Of a stretch of 64,000 bases of DNA, positions 53,687 to 63,701 are shown one piece after another. Origin of the DNA: Phaeodactylum tricornutum CCAP 1055/1 (lineage: Eukaryota > Bacillariophyta > Bacillariophyceae > Surirellales > Neidiaceae); the NCBI RefSeq assembly GCF_000150955.2, contig NC_011669.1:1618993-1682992 (forward strand), written 5' to 3'. The first letter of the stretch is position 1, and the number at the start of each line of letters is the position of its first letter. The notes beneath the pieces were generated by a model, which did no database searches, was not told where the DNA came from, and saw only the letters and a list, made by a program, of their open reading frames with translations. The translations under genes were made by a program, and so were the position numbers.

Positions 53687-54117
53687 GTTGGAAATTTAAG
53701 GAGGAATGACAAGCAGTAGCTCTAGTTTGGATCATACGCATTGCAAACCGGAAAACAGGAATTCTGCAAAAATGTCACGTATCCGAGACATGCGTGTTTT
53801 GGCTAAAAAATTTAACTGTAAAATGGTTTCTCCCTCCGTATCGTTTTTCCGCGTAGAGCACAAAAACTTTGCCCCCGGTAACGGAAATATAACGGTCATG
53901 AGAGTCGCTGTTAAAATCAATTTTGACACCACTCATATAAGACCAAAGTCTAACGTAAAGCATAAATCAAATGCCGGCCAAGTCAGCGGGGGGATGCAAT
54001 TATAGCAAACAGCGAATATATGGCGAAGCGAGCTATCTTTACACCAACTCACATCAATGACGTGCAGGTATTTAAGATGCTTGCCTTGGCGAAAAGCTCT
54101 TCTTCGGAAAAGACAAC
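53687..54117. other. Intergenic
   Basis: 431 bp between the AAA gene 5' end and the VPS33 3' end. Small overlapping frames are not protein-like. Nothing else seen. Confidence 0.45.
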
Positions 54118-56187
54118 CTAGGCAAGAGATTTCAGGAGCTTGTCGCCATTTATGATCTTGGAAGTGCAGATAATGATATGGAACGGGAACCCAGGGCGTT
54201 TGGATAGAAAGCGCAAGGCCGCAATTTCCATGTACGTCACCCCGCCAACGTACATAACCATCAAAGTAGGTTTTTTCTTGCCTTGTGTATCTTGATCGGT
54301 GTCTGCCCCTAGCTTCTTCATTGGCCGTTTCAGCGCAGCAGACAACTCTTCGGGCGGATTCTGTTGAATTACATCAATCAGTCGTCCTGGGAGTTCTCGC
54401 AAAATTTCAGACCTAGTGTTCCACCCTTTGACAGCAGTCTGTAGGATGCGAACCGAGAGCGGAGCGTAGCCACTGGATACATACGAAATATCATCAGGGT
54501 CGACAGTATCGACCTCAGCATTTATCAAATGCACCGATTTGCGCAGGTTATTGAAAGGTGACGTCGTGTCCATCCAAAGCCCTTCACGTCGACTCAACAA
54601 CCCGGCCAATTCTAAATTTTCAAGGACAAACAAATACTCATACCCGTAGGTTTGAACAATGTCACGACGCAAAGCATCATATCGAGAAGACTTAATTCCA
54701 TTGGAGCACAATGACTGCAAACAAAGAAGTCGGAAGAATTTGAAAGGCGCATACTGGTAAGCAACGAGGTCTTCTAGCGTTTCGTAGCAGGTTTCGCCTT
54801 CAAGCATGGCTCGCTCTGTTTGCCAGCGTTCACGAAACAAAGGTTCTTCACTTGTTTTTTTCACAAGTTCAGCCAAATGAATGTGGTTCGTCAAAGAGCG
54901 TAGATTCTGTGTAAACATTGGAATATTCTTGACAAATTGATGGATTTCGCTCAAATCTTTTTTCTTTCCTTGACTAGTAAATTCCGCGTGAGATTGTCTG
55001 AGGGCCATTGCCTGATTTTGCAAGAACGAACCAAACTTTTCCACGTGTTGATTACGGACTTCGTTGTATAGACTGTCGCTTGCATTGACGCCCAAGGAGA
55101 CAATTTCGCGTTTCGCATCACTCTTTTTCTCGGTGCTGTCCTCGGGATTTATGACATCCACATCCACATTGATAAAACCGCAATCAATACCGACAACATC
55201 ATCCAAGAGACCTTCGTATGTAAGAGGCGTCAGCATTGGTGTTACCATATCCACCTTGCGGTCAATGATCACCAAGGCATCGACTTGTCCCCCCATGACC
55301 TCACCCACTTCCTCTTCTACTCGATCCCGAGCGAGGTACTCGTCTACTGTTATATCTAGCGTCTTGCGCACGACCTCCTCGCCCAAGGCACCGTAAGATT
55401 GAATATGCGGAATTTTACCCACGACATCTTGCAGCTTCAAAATACTACGAGCAACTGTTGTGATCAGATTGCTCGGAGTTTGCTCGACTTCGGATTCTCT
55501 GACGGCATCATCGTATTCTAAGGACAGAATATCCGTTTCGAGCGGAAATATATCCATTTGAAGCTGCTGGATCGAGACGTTAGGAGAAGTCGTGAGCCCC
55601 ATATTGTTCAGAATCTTTCGGATCAAAGCCGAGGCTTGCGGTAAGTAGACAACTCGATGATGAATTCGGATTTGCTTCTTCCATGCGTGAATTCGTCGGG
55701 CAGCGAGTTGCGTTTGGGCAACATCGGTGGGTCGCAAAAAATATGTGACAACATCTATCTGTTTTCCGTCACGGTAGTTGTCCCAGGATGTTGCGTCGTC
55801 CGGAAAAGCCGACTGCGGAGTTTCGTCTGCCTTTTCATGGTTGTGCAATACTATCGTTCCCACGACATTTATTGTTTTGGGATATTGGAACGAGTTCAGA
55901 TCATCCCAGTTCTTTTTCTTCCCCTTGAAGGTTCTCGTATGAGGGTCCGACATCACTTGACGAAGCAGTAAGGTGCGCAACGACTCGGTGCCAAACACCA
56001 ATAGTTGTCGAAATGTTGAGGATGCACTGTGGGGGTCGGATTCCAACAGGCCCAAAAGCTGCTCGCGGTTGTCGACGCGCAAGGCTACCGGCAACACAGG
56101 TACCGGATTCAACGCCGTCGGTGGCGGCAGGATGATATCCGCCTCCTTTTCGGCGACAATTACGGTTTGTGATCCTATGTCTTCCAT
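54118..56187 (-). CDS. VPS33: VPS33, Sec1/Munc18 protein of HOPS/CORVET
   Basis: 689 aa, single exon. SM protein that guides SNARE pairing for fusion at late endosomes and the vacuole. Marks: an N-terminal segment with RQLLVFGTESLRTLLLRQVM, YFLRPT, RRIHAWKKQIRIHHRVVYLP, PLETDILSLEYDDAVRE, the family signature VDALVIIDRKVDMVTPMLTP followed by LTYEGLLDDVVGIDCGF, LRSLTNHIHLAELVKK, and the C-terminal MVMYVGGVTYMEIAALRFLS. The signature is closer to VPS33 than to SLY1 or VPS45. A Vps33 substrate SNARE, VAMP7-like, is also encoded here (37290..38089). An Asp/Lys-rich insertion lies at about residue 80-120. Confidence 0.93.
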   Translation of the reverse strand: MEDIGSQTVIVAEKEADIILPPPTALNPVPVLPVALRVDNREQLLGLLESDPHSASSTFRQLLVFGTESLRTLLLRQVMSDPHTRTFKGKKKNWDDLNSFQYPKTINVVGTIVLHNHEKADETPQSAFPDDATSWDNYRDGKQIDVVTYFLRPTDVAQTQLAARRIHAWKKQIRIHHRVVYLPQASALIRKILNNMGLTTSPNVSIQQLQMDIFPLETDILSLEYDDAVRESEVEQTPSNLITTVARSILKLQDVVGKIPHIQSYGALGEEVVRKTLDITVDEYLARDRVEEEVGEVMGGQVDALVIIDRKVDMVTPMLTPLTYEGLLDDVVGIDCGFINVDVDVINPEDSTEKKSDAKREIVSLGVNASDSLYNEVRNQHVEKFGSFLQNQAMALRQSHAEFTSQGKKKDLSEIHQFVKNIPMFTQNLRSLTNHIHLAELVKKTSEEPLFRERWQTERAMLEGETCYETLEDLVAYQYAPFKFFRLLCLQSLCSNGIKSSRYDALRRDIVQTYGYEYLFVLENLELAGLLSRREGLWMDTTSPFNNLRKSVHLINAEVDTVDPDDISYVSSGYAPLSVRILQTAVKGWNTRSEILRELPGRLIDVIQQNPPEELSAALKRPMKKLGADTDQDTQGKKKPTLMVMYVGGVTYMEIAALRFLSKRPGFPFHIIICTSKIINGDKLLKSLA

Positions 56188-56509
56188 GATTTAACTACAG
56201 TGACGATATGAAGAATTTGTTGCATAGCTTCATGCCTGCTGCCGGTCTAGAGGTTTATAACGGTATGCAGACGTTTCACCAAACATTGCGTCGCGCTCTG
56301 CGGTATTGCCAGTCTACTAGGATTCACAAGTCTTTTTTACGAGAACTCAAAAGCAACGACAAAAAGCTTGTCACAAAGGACTTCCCCTTTCGAGTCACAT
56401 CAGCTTTACAGTCAATATCAAAATTGTAGGGGTTTCTCACTGGACCTAAATTAGCCCAAGGCCACAATGGCGTTGCCATCTCATCGAACCAAGGGCACAA
56501 ACTTCCACA
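56188..56509. other. Divergent intergenic region between VPS33 and DNAJC17-like genes
   Basis: 322 bp; a 73-codon plus-strand frame at 56208..56429 starts with a non-conserved sequence and is not called. Confidence 0.45.
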
Positions 56510-57655
56510 ATGACATCCAAAATCAAAGGCGAACCCGAAAAAGACCCATACGATGTGTTAGGAATCAAATTCAACGCATCCGATGCCGACATCACCAGGG
56601 CTTATCGAAAGCTAGCCCTAAAATTCCATCCAGACAAGCAGCGCAGCACCCTCTCCAGTGCCCAACAAGAAAAGAATGCCCAAGACTTTCAAGACATTCA
56701 GATCGCCCGAGCCTACTTGTTAGATCCAGAACATGCGGAATCACGGAGAAACTACGATAGCAAGCGCGCGTCGATTTCGGCCCGTCAGGCGGCGGACGCT
56801 GCTCGTGAAAAGGGAATGTCGGAACGTCGAAAGCGTATGCGAGACGAGTTACGCCAAGGAGAGGAACAAGCCTCGAAACAACCAACCCTAAGACCAAAGG
56901 CTACTAGTAGAAGTAAGAGCGAGAATGAGATGGTAGACAAACTGAGGAAACAGGGAGCCGAGATGAGGGAAGAATATGGGGATCGTGCAGCTACCGAAGC
57001 TGCTAAGGAACACGCAAGAAATAGTTCCCAAGCTAAGGAAGTCAGGCGAAAACAAAAGGAAAGTCGGGAAGACCGCCAACTGAGATTGAAATGGAGCCGC
57101 AGGAAAATTAAGATAAGCCCCTCGGAGCATTCGCTTGCGACACTCCTGTCCAAGTACGGTATGGTGGAATCTGTTGAAATGCTCGGTTCAAAAGGGAACT
57201 CCGCATTGGTGACCTTTGCCGAGACGGCTAGCTGTGGTCCTGTAGTGGACGCATTTGCCGAATCAGAAGAAATGCGAGCCACTTTCGTGGGGAGGCGCAG
57301 AGATCGAGAAGAAAATAGCAAAAGCGCGGACGATGACCCTCTCGAAGCCACCTTACCAAGATCTCGCGACACAGAGGATGTTGATGATTGGAAAACGCGA
57401 CAAGGTGCTGAGCGGGAGCGTATACTTCGTGAAATGGAGTCAGAAGAAAGCAAAGCCACGACGCGCGAAAACCGCACGGAGTCGAAGCGAAAAGCCGAGC
57501 GAGGATCTAGCCATCCCTTTCCACTGGACTTTCCGTCTACGGATGAATATCGGATTCTCTCTCCAATTGAAAAACTTGAAAAGGCCGAGATCGAAATTTT
57601 CGGTCAGTTGTTCAGTGCAGAGGAGCTGAGAAGTCTACGACCTTTTGGACAGTGA
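56510..57655 (+). CDS. DNAJC17: DNAJC17/Cwf23-like J-domain and RRM protein
   Basis: 381 aa, single exon. The J-domain (about 10-85) reads [20 protein letters not shown] then [12 protein letters not shown] with HPD at 50-52. A long Arg/Lys/Glu-rich helical linker follows ([20 protein letters not shown]). The RRM-like domain (about 190-260) starts [20 protein letters not shown], the segment typical of DNAJC17, and continues [21 protein letters not shown]. The C-terminus has [19 protein letters not shown]. In fungi and animals this protein associates with the spliceosome. No leader is visible, so a nuclear location is likely. Confidence 0.88.
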   Translation: MTSKIKGEPEKDPYDVLGIKFNASDADITRAYRKLALKFHPDKQRSTLSSAQQEKNAQDFQDIQIARAYLLDPEHAESRRNYDSKRASISARQAADAAREKGMSERRKRMRDELRQGEEQASKQPTLRPKATSRSKSENEMVDKLRKQGAEMREEYGDRAATEAAKEHARNSSQAKEVRRKQKESREDRQLRLKWSRRKIKISPSEHSLATLLSKYGMVESVEMLGSKGNSALVTFAETASCGPVVDAFAESEEMRATFVGRRRDREENSKSADDDPLEATLPRSRDTEDVDDWKTRQGAERERILREMESEESKATTRENRTESKRKAERGSSHPFPLDFPSTDEYRILSPIEKLEKAEIEIFGQLFSAEELRSLRPFGQ

Positions 57656-57676
57656 GTATTAGCATTATTTACAACT

Positions 57677-59731
57677 TTAGTTTATATTCGGCAGGATGAC
57701 TTCATATACTTGTGATAGATCGTCGGCATTCACGCCAAAGTAGGTTCGAAATACATCGTAAAGTAGAAATTGACCTGCAATAATGCTTGACGCCCAAATT
57801 GATCGACTGCCAAGTCCTCGAAACAAAGCACTGACACCTTCCTTTTCAATCATGACCATTGAACCTTCAATAACACCAAGACTGGATCGGCGCCCACTGC
57901 TATTCCGAGCGACGTATGTCAGGACAGAATCAGCAGGCTGCGAAACGACTGAAGATAGAGCCCCCGAAAAAGCTCCTGCCAAGAGGCTTACCCCTAGAGC
58001 CGTCCACGTTGCATCCCGGAGCGAAGGCATCGCCGTGAAGATTGCCTCACATGCACGTTCAAACGCCAAAAACTTGACGGATCCAAAAATAACTTGGCGC
58101 GTCAGTAGCGAAGGGAGCCCCGCGTACGTTGCTCTCCAACCTTGTTGTGGATCCTCGTTTGCGATTCTACGCAGAGTCCCTATCACTCCTAACTCGCGAT
58201 AGGTTTCGGGTTCCGCCACAGCCCGAATCCGTGCAGCTTCTAAGGGAGTGAGACCAAAGCTGGCCACGACTGAGGCCAATGCACCGGCGACGAGCGCTAT
58301 TTCTGTCGAGTGCGCCATCGCAACTTCCGGCGACAACACAGTTTGTGCCAAAGAGCGTTTAAATAAGGTATAACATGGGTACACAGATAGCCCGTACCAA
58401 AAGTACCCAGCCAGTGTAGCTTGAGCACCCAGTAACAGACCTCCGACACCTTCCGTGCTAGCAATACTGACGGCCGCATCAACAACGCCTTTGTACTGGT
58501 CGGGATTCGTTTGCGCTCGGGTCTTTACCACATCCAGAGGAATAACCACAGAATGGGTCAGGGCACAGCCAGTAGCCCCACTGATTCCAAACAGTGTGTA
58601 CGTGTGGGACGAGAACGAGGGTAGCTCGCGCGTCAAAGGTACAGCTGCCAACGGCCCAAACGTCGTGGCAGTGGCCGTCTGGCCAAATTCCTCATCGATT
58701 CCCACTTCGTAGAGGGAGAGTTGTGGTAAAATCGCGAAGGCACTGTTGTTGTCTATCGCACAAGCTTGATACTTAGCAGGTAAGAGCGCCGCAAGATCTC
58801 CCGATAATAGTGTTTGTGTAGTCGCCAAGTCGTTTGCACTGGCTTTGGGCGGAAATGGTGATCTATTGGCGATCGATGACAGGCAACCTAGTGGCTGCTG
58901 ATCAACCGGTAACGTAGCAAACAACAAGCCAATATGCCGTTTGGCATCTGGTTTGGAGCCGTATCTCTCCATGAACAAATCAAAAAGCTTCTGGTATGAC
59001 TCCCGAGGGTCTTGTCGCTTTTCCAAATACGGATCGAAGGCCAACTCGACCGATTTGGCAAGCGAGCCGAACGAGCGACCCATTTTTTGACGTTGTTTGT
59101 CGTCGGGTAAAAGGGAAACATCTCGCTGTAGTGTTTGCCACCAATCGTTGACACCCGAATCATAGTGAATCAGAAATCGTGCCGCGTACGTACAAAAGAC
59201 AGCCGGTATATAGCCGCTAGACCCGGCTGATACTTGAGCACGATCCAAAGGCTTCCATTGTCCGTGACCGATCAAAACATTTTCTAGAGGTTCATTGGCT
59301 GTGATGGCACCCGTCCCCGTAGTGACTGCTGCCTGAGCGACAGCTGGAAGCAATACCGCGGCAGAAGCGATCGAGATGAGAGCGTTCCTTCGACTGCTGG
59401 GGTCGGTACTGGTTTTGTACCTGTCCACGGAATCTTTCTCACTAAGGGACTGTGAAAACAGACCAGGAGTCGATTTTGCGTACCGGGACGTTGTGCTCGT
59501 CCGAACTGACAAGCTAGACAGCGGAATCAATGCATGGCAATAGTACCGTGTACAGCAGAGTAGCAGAAGTATTCCTGGCGCCGATTTCGGAAAACAACCT
59601 TTCGCGCGATTGGCGTAATGGTGGGCCGAATTTCTGTCGGTCAGAGCATCTTTGTCATCGGCATTCGGCCGAGAAGGAGGAGGAAGAGATTTGGAATGAC
59701 GTTTCAAAGCATTGTGCTCGACACCTTTCAT
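57677..59731 (-). CDS. Phosphate-carrier-like mitochondrial carrier family protein with a 400-residue N-terminal extension
   Basis: 684 aa from ATG 59731. The C-terminal 290 residues hold three carrier repeats: HSVVIPLDVVKTRAQTNPDQ then YKGVVDAAVSIASTEGVGGL; FGLTPLEAARIRAVAEPETY then SLLTRQVIFGSVKFLAFERA; and VSQPADSVLTYVARNSSGRR then GVSALFRGLGSRSIWASSII. Wording follows the phosphate carrier PiC/SLC25A3 group. The N-terminal 400 residues contain a hydrophobic segment (GILLLLCCTRYYCHALIPLS), then SSRRNALISIASAAVLLPAV ending AQA, which resembles a twin-arginine lumen signal, and an unidentified domain (GSSGYIPAVFCTYAARFLIH). A plastid rather than mitochondrial site is suggested but not proven. 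No intron is needed. Confidence 0.82.
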   Translation of the reverse strand: MKGVEHNALKRHSKSLPPPSRPNADDKDALTDRNSAHHYANRAKGCFPKSAPGILLLLCCTRYYCHALIPLSSLSVRTSTTSRYAKSTPGLFSQSLSEKDSVDRYKTSTDPSSRRNALISIASAAVLLPAVAQAAVTTGTGAITANEPLENVLIGHGQWKPLDRAQVSAGSSGYIPAVFCTYAARFLIHYDSGVNDWWQTLQRDVSLLPDDKQRQKMGRSFGSLAKSVELAFDPYLEKRQDPRESYQKLFDLFMERYGSKPDAKRHIGLLFATLPVDQQPLGCLSSIANRSPFPPKASANDLATTQTLLSGDLAALLPAKYQACAIDNNSAFAILPQLSLYEVGIDEEFGQTATATTFGPLAAVPLTRELPSFSSHTYTLFGISGATGCALTHSVVIPLDVVKTRAQTNPDQYKGVVDAAVSIASTEGVGGLLLGAQATLAGYFWYGLSVYPCYTLFKRSLAQTVLSPEVAMAHSTEIALVAGALASVVASFGLTPLEAARIRAVAEPETYRELGVIGTLRRIANEDPQQGWRATYAGLPSLLTRQVIFGSVKFLAFERACEAIFTAMPSLRDATWTALGVSLLAGAFSGALSSVVSQPADSVLTYVARNSSGRRSSLGVIEGSMVMIEKEGVSALFRGLGSRSIWASSIIAGQFLLYDVFRTYFGVNADDLSQVYEVILPNIN

Positions 59732-60090
59732 ACTAGTATTTCGTGGAGGCTTGCACTCGAAGGAGACAATGTCAATTTGAAAAAATTGATTTCCTTGTGA
59801 GATGAGAGAACAGATGCTCTCCAATCTCTAACCCGTCATGGTTCCGTTTTTTGAGCACCGGTCATGAAATTCTCCACGAACGGGTTCTTTCTCCCCAAGT
59901 TGAAGTACCGACTCCCTTGAACACCTGTTTGGCGCGTCGTAAACATGTCCGGGTTATGTGAAATTTCCACAAGCAATTTTGTCCGGTTTTCACTGTCGGT
60001 CGAGTCACTCTACTCTCTACTAGTCAGTTTGGTTCGGTGTTTTTGACACCTGCACACAAACTCGGAAACAAGAGAAATACGAACGGCATC
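59732..60090. other. Divergent intergenic region
   Basis: 359 bp between two divergent start codons. Nothing recognised. Confidence 0.45.
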
Positions 60091-60738
60091 ATGGGGGTAC
60101 ACATGATTGTGAGGTCAATGGCAATGCTTTTGGCATATTTTTGTTTGGGAGTAACCACCGCCTTTGCGCCACGGCACTTTACATTGACGAACAACGTCAG
60201 ATCAGTGCACGCGCATTCTACTTCGGCAATGAATCTCGCAGTCGATCCTTCCTTGCTCGACGGCTCCGCGTTGTCGTTGTTGACGCCATCCTTCATGACG
60301 TCCTTCGCCAGCAGCGCACTCATCGCCACGATTGATTCCGATATTGCCAGTATTCCTGTGAACGAATTTGCCCCCGTATTTGCTGGAGGCATGGCAGTCA
60401 TGTTTGGTGGCGTGTTATCGGCCATTATTACGGGTGCCATACTAGAAAAACGTGATTTGTACGCTACGGTTGTGGCAGCCTCCTACGCCCAAGGTGGAGA
60501 CGGAGACGAAGAATTTTGGAAGAGTCTGTCGGATGAAGAAAAACTCAAAGCCAAAGACATGGTACAAAAACTCAAGGCGGCAGGGAACGAAGGTGCTGCG
60601 ATGGAATTGGAGCAAATGATGACTAACGAGGGGACGTCGAATACGCCTTCGGCTACCACAGCATCTTCCGGTAGCGAAACCGTGAAGAAAGGGGTGGATA
60701 ACAAGAAAGCAGACATGTTTAGTGACTACGGGGAGTAG
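60091..60738 (+). CDS. Plastid-targeted membrane protein of unknown function
   Basis: 215 aa from the first ATG. Leader SMAMLLAYFCLGVTTA followed by FAPRHF is a near-perfect diatom ASAFAP-type cut site. The mature part has a hydrophobic patch (SFMTSFASSALIATI) and a clear membrane helix (FAGGMAVMFGGVLSAIITGA), then a charged helical region (DEEFWKSLSDEEKLKAKDMV) and a Ser/Thr-rich tail ending KKADMFSDYGE. No catalytic residues or known domain are recognised. It could be a small thylakoid or envelope protein. The frame extends upstream to 60037 without an ATG. Confidence 0.8.
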   Translation: MGVHMIVRSMAMLLAYFCLGVTTAFAPRHFTLTNNVRSVHAHSTSAMNLAVDPSLLDGSALSLLTPSFMTSFASSALIATIDSDIASIPVNEFAPVFAGGMAVMFGGVLSAIITGAILEKRDLYATVVAASYAQGGDGDEEFWKSLSDEEKLKAKDMVQKLKAAGNEGAAMELEQMMTNEGTSNTPSATTASSGSETVKKGVDNKKADMFSDYGE

Positions 60739-60923
60739 AAGTTACTCAATCTCCAGCTACACATACATACCGCACTTGTTTCACTACTTTTTCAATCACA
60801 AACCTTTCTGGACGCATTTCGTATCGCTTTTTTTAGAGAGCTCGTTCGCATTTCGTACTAATAGTAACAACGCACCTATCTTACAACTCTACACCAAAGC
60901 TCCATCGCGCGCGAAATAGTCTA

Positions 60924-62822
60924 CTACGCAATCTCGTTGCGGTTGCGCACAAAGTGCTCGCAAATGGACTGCAATTGACTCGCATTCGTTTTCTGAGCGA
61001 TCCCCAAAAGATATTCTGCCGTATCGTGGGTCACCGCCGGCTGCAAGATGCTCTCACATATTTGTTTCAGATGGTCTAAAAAGAATCGGTCGGATAGCTC
61101 CAGCATTTCGACCACGCGAGTCAAGCTCCGATCCCGATCTTGATTGGCCATATCCATTTTTGGTAAGGCTCCCGTGTAGACGTACTCCATCACGGATAAG
61201 AACGACGCGTGGCTGCAATCAGGTATTTCGATCTCCATCGCTTCCGACTCGCGAAACCCGGTTGTGAACATGGCACGGAAACAATCCGAAACAATGGACA
61301 ATACCATTTTATGACCGTAAACCTTCTCCCCCTGAACGACGAAAGTGACGTCCGAAAATTCTTCATCGTTAAAAAAGTGCCGCAAACGACGTTCGAAGAG
61401 TTGAACGCTGGTAGGCTCTGATACCAGCGCATGCGGGGGAGGGTCTGTATCGAGAACAAAGAAATCGTTCAAATAATCAGATCCGCACGAGCCACCAAAA
61501 ACAAATATTTTGCGATGCACCGCCGTCGCCGTGTGACCAGCACGCCTCCCAGGTCCCGTACCGTCGATCAATACCGCGGGTACCGAGTCCTCGTCATTGG
61601 GATTCGGAGAAACGTTGGGCAATGCCGGTTGACGATGTCGAGCCGCCATATCACGAGCGTGCCAATCAGCGCGGCTACTCGTAAAGGAACCTAACGAAAG
61701 CGATGCACCGTCCTGTCCCCCTCCTTGCTGAGGTGGGCGGGCGACGGCCTCTTGATTGGCATCTAGGCTGTTATCTTGCTGAGCACCTCCGAAGGTGAAA
61801 CGGGGAGTCTCTTCGAGATGACCGTACATATGAGATTGACCATCGTCTAGTGTGTGACTTCCACCGAAGCGAAATGTTCCCGTAGTCTCGTGTTCTGAAT
61901 CGTGGTGGCCGTTGCGGCCAGTCTCGTACTGGGTGACATCTAGCCAAGCCATTGTCTGACGGTCTAGAATTTGCAAATCCTGGAAGCACTTGGCGGACGT
62001 ACCGCTACCACCAAACAAGTACAGCCGTCCACGCAGTGCCGTCAAAGTCATACCTGCACGAGGATGAGGTAGTACACCACCAACTCGCGGACAGGTCCAT
62101 GTATTCGTGGCCGTGTCAAGTATGTGAATGTCATTCAAACGCTCTGTACCGTTCCAGCCACCGAAAACGAACAACTCCTGCGTTTCTTCCAGAAAGGCCG
62201 ACGAATGGTTAGCGCGTTGCTGAGGAATCGCCCCCGTCGTTTCAACTCGTCTCCAGGTCAAGGTTTCCACATGCAAGGCATGCAAGTCATTCAAATATTC
62301 CCGTCCGTTCCCGCCTCTGAAGACAAAAACTTCTTTTAACGCAGACACGTAATCTGCGGAATGCATATTGCAAGGTCCGGGCGGCGTTCCTTTGATGGGA
62401 GGCTGGTACCATCGCAATTGTCTGCCAGCGCCACTAATATCTAGAACATGCATGTCGGAAGCGGCTAGCGGCCCTGTCCCTAGCCATCCACCAATGATGA
62501 TAACTCGCCCATTCTCTTCGTCGTCGGGATCCGCGGCCAGCGTGGCGGAGTGTCCGTTCCGCCCCGGAGGTGGGGTGCCCTGGACTAGAAAACTGGGATC
62601 GCCGAGAAAATTAGAGCCCTGTCCTTCCGTTCCCATCGCGTGGTGAGGACGAAACCAGCGTTGCTCTAGAATGCTATAAATCAGTAAGGTCATGTGGTTG
62701 CGACGGCCGTCGTAGCCACCAAAGCAAAACAGATAATCGCCAAAGTGGGTGACCGAATGGTTTTTTATAGTTGGACAGCCCACTCGACTGGCGGACTGTT
62801 CGGTCCAGCGCATCCTATCCAT
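60924..62822 (-). CDS. Kelch-repeat and BTB protein
   Basis: 632 aa, single exon. Kelch repeats run through residues 1-300 with blades such as YLFCFGGYDGRRNHM, RVIIIGGWLGTG, EVFVFRGGNGREYLNDLHAL, ELFVFGGWNGTERLNDIHIL and RLYLFGGSGTSAKCF. A further blade (KIFVFGGSCGSDYLNDFFVL, about 435-455) comes after a Gly/Gln/His-rich insertion of more than 100 residues. The BTB domain (about 478-555) has FSDVTFVVQGEKVYGHKMVL and FRAMFTTGFRESEAMEIEIP, followed by a BACK-like helical end. Such proteins can serve as Cullin-3 substrate adaptors. The order Kelch then BTB is like LZTR1 rather than KLHL proteins. Confidence 0.88.
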   Translation of the reverse strand: MDRMRWTEQSASRVGCPTIKNHSVTHFGDYLFCFGGYDGRRNHMTLLIYSILEQRWFRPHHAMGTEGQGSNFLGDPSFLVQGTPPPGRNGHSATLAADPDDEENGRVIIIGGWLGTGPLAASDMHVLDISGAGRQLRWYQPPIKGTPPGPCNMHSADYVSALKEVFVFRGGNGREYLNDLHALHVETLTWRRVETTGAIPQQRANHSSAFLEETQELFVFGGWNGTERLNDIHILDTATNTWTCPRVGGVLPHPRAGMTLTALRGRLYLFGGSGTSAKCFQDLQILDRQTMAWLDVTQYETGRNGHHDSEHETTGTFRFGGSHTLDDGQSHMYGHLEETPRFTFGGAQQDNSLDANQEAVARPPQQGGGQDGASLSLGSFTSSRADWHARDMAARHRQPALPNVSPNPNDEDSVPAVLIDGTGPGRRAGHTATAVHRKIFVFGGSCGSDYLNDFFVLDTDPPPHALVSEPTSVQLFERRLRHFFNDEEFSDVTFVVQGEKVYGHKMVLSIVSDCFRAMFTTGFRESEAMEIEIPDCSHASFLSVMEYVYTGALPKMDMANQDRDRSLTRVVEMLELSDRFFLDHLKQICESILQPAVTHDTAEYLLGIAQKTNASQLQSICEHFVRNRNEIA

Positions 62823-63701
62823 GATGATACTGCTTTCCGGCTCTAGTTACGTAATGTTATCGCAGCCAAAGGACCCAACTGATTAAACGGCTGGTGGGAT
62901 TGAGAGACTCAGAGTCTTGCGGGGGGCCGAAATGGAACCAAATCCGCAAACCAGCAGAATCTCACAGTCAAACAATTCCAAAGTTAGGCGCTTCGTTCGA
63001 CGAACCTTCGCAGTTCGTCAGTCAGTCACTAGCTCGAGTGCACTGTATTTGACTATCGTATCTTTCTCGTTGACTGACAAAATGGGGATAGGACCCGGCG
63101 AATGACAGTGGTCGGCTTGTGTAGGAAAGCTCCGTCTGTTCTGTTCCTGTCGTACGGCAACACATCATGCATTTCGTTCTTGTTCGTCCCTCACGGGTGG
63201 GTTCCTCCTGTACGTGTTCGGAAACGTACTTTCGCTTTCGTTAACAGTGTGAAGCCTCCAGGAGCACAATCGCCTTAATGTTGATACCACTTTCATGGGA
63301 CCGATGTCAGCTTTCATTCACGCTTGAAGTTATAACGACACGCAATCCAAACACAGCTTCGTTCAGGCGGACACCCTGACAACGGACTGCGTCAGTTCGG
63401 GATACCCCTGGGAAGAACTTGACACCAGGATGGGAACGCACACGTCTTTGGTAGAGGTCAACTCCTCTTTGTAGAGTCGAGGATCACTACCTGTCGTTAT
63501 CGCAGAGACACATTCTAGTCGACTGATTTTGGCGGCAGGCGAACCATCGTCAAGTGACTGTGAGCGCAAAGCGCACGCCAAACCGATCAGTTTGCAAAAG
63601 CTACCTCGGGTTGGTGGTTCTGTAGCAGTAAATTAGAATACTAGTGCAGAGTCAGAGCGAATCTATTAGAACTAATGATGGACGACACATTACTAATCAG
63701 A
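62823..63701. other. Intergenic, 879 bp
   Basis: Between the Kelch-BTB 5' end and the translocator-type gene 3' end. Two short frames (62917..63105 plus, 63363..63581 minus, the latter beginning with TTG) show no recognisable content. Nothing else seen. Confidence 0.45.
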
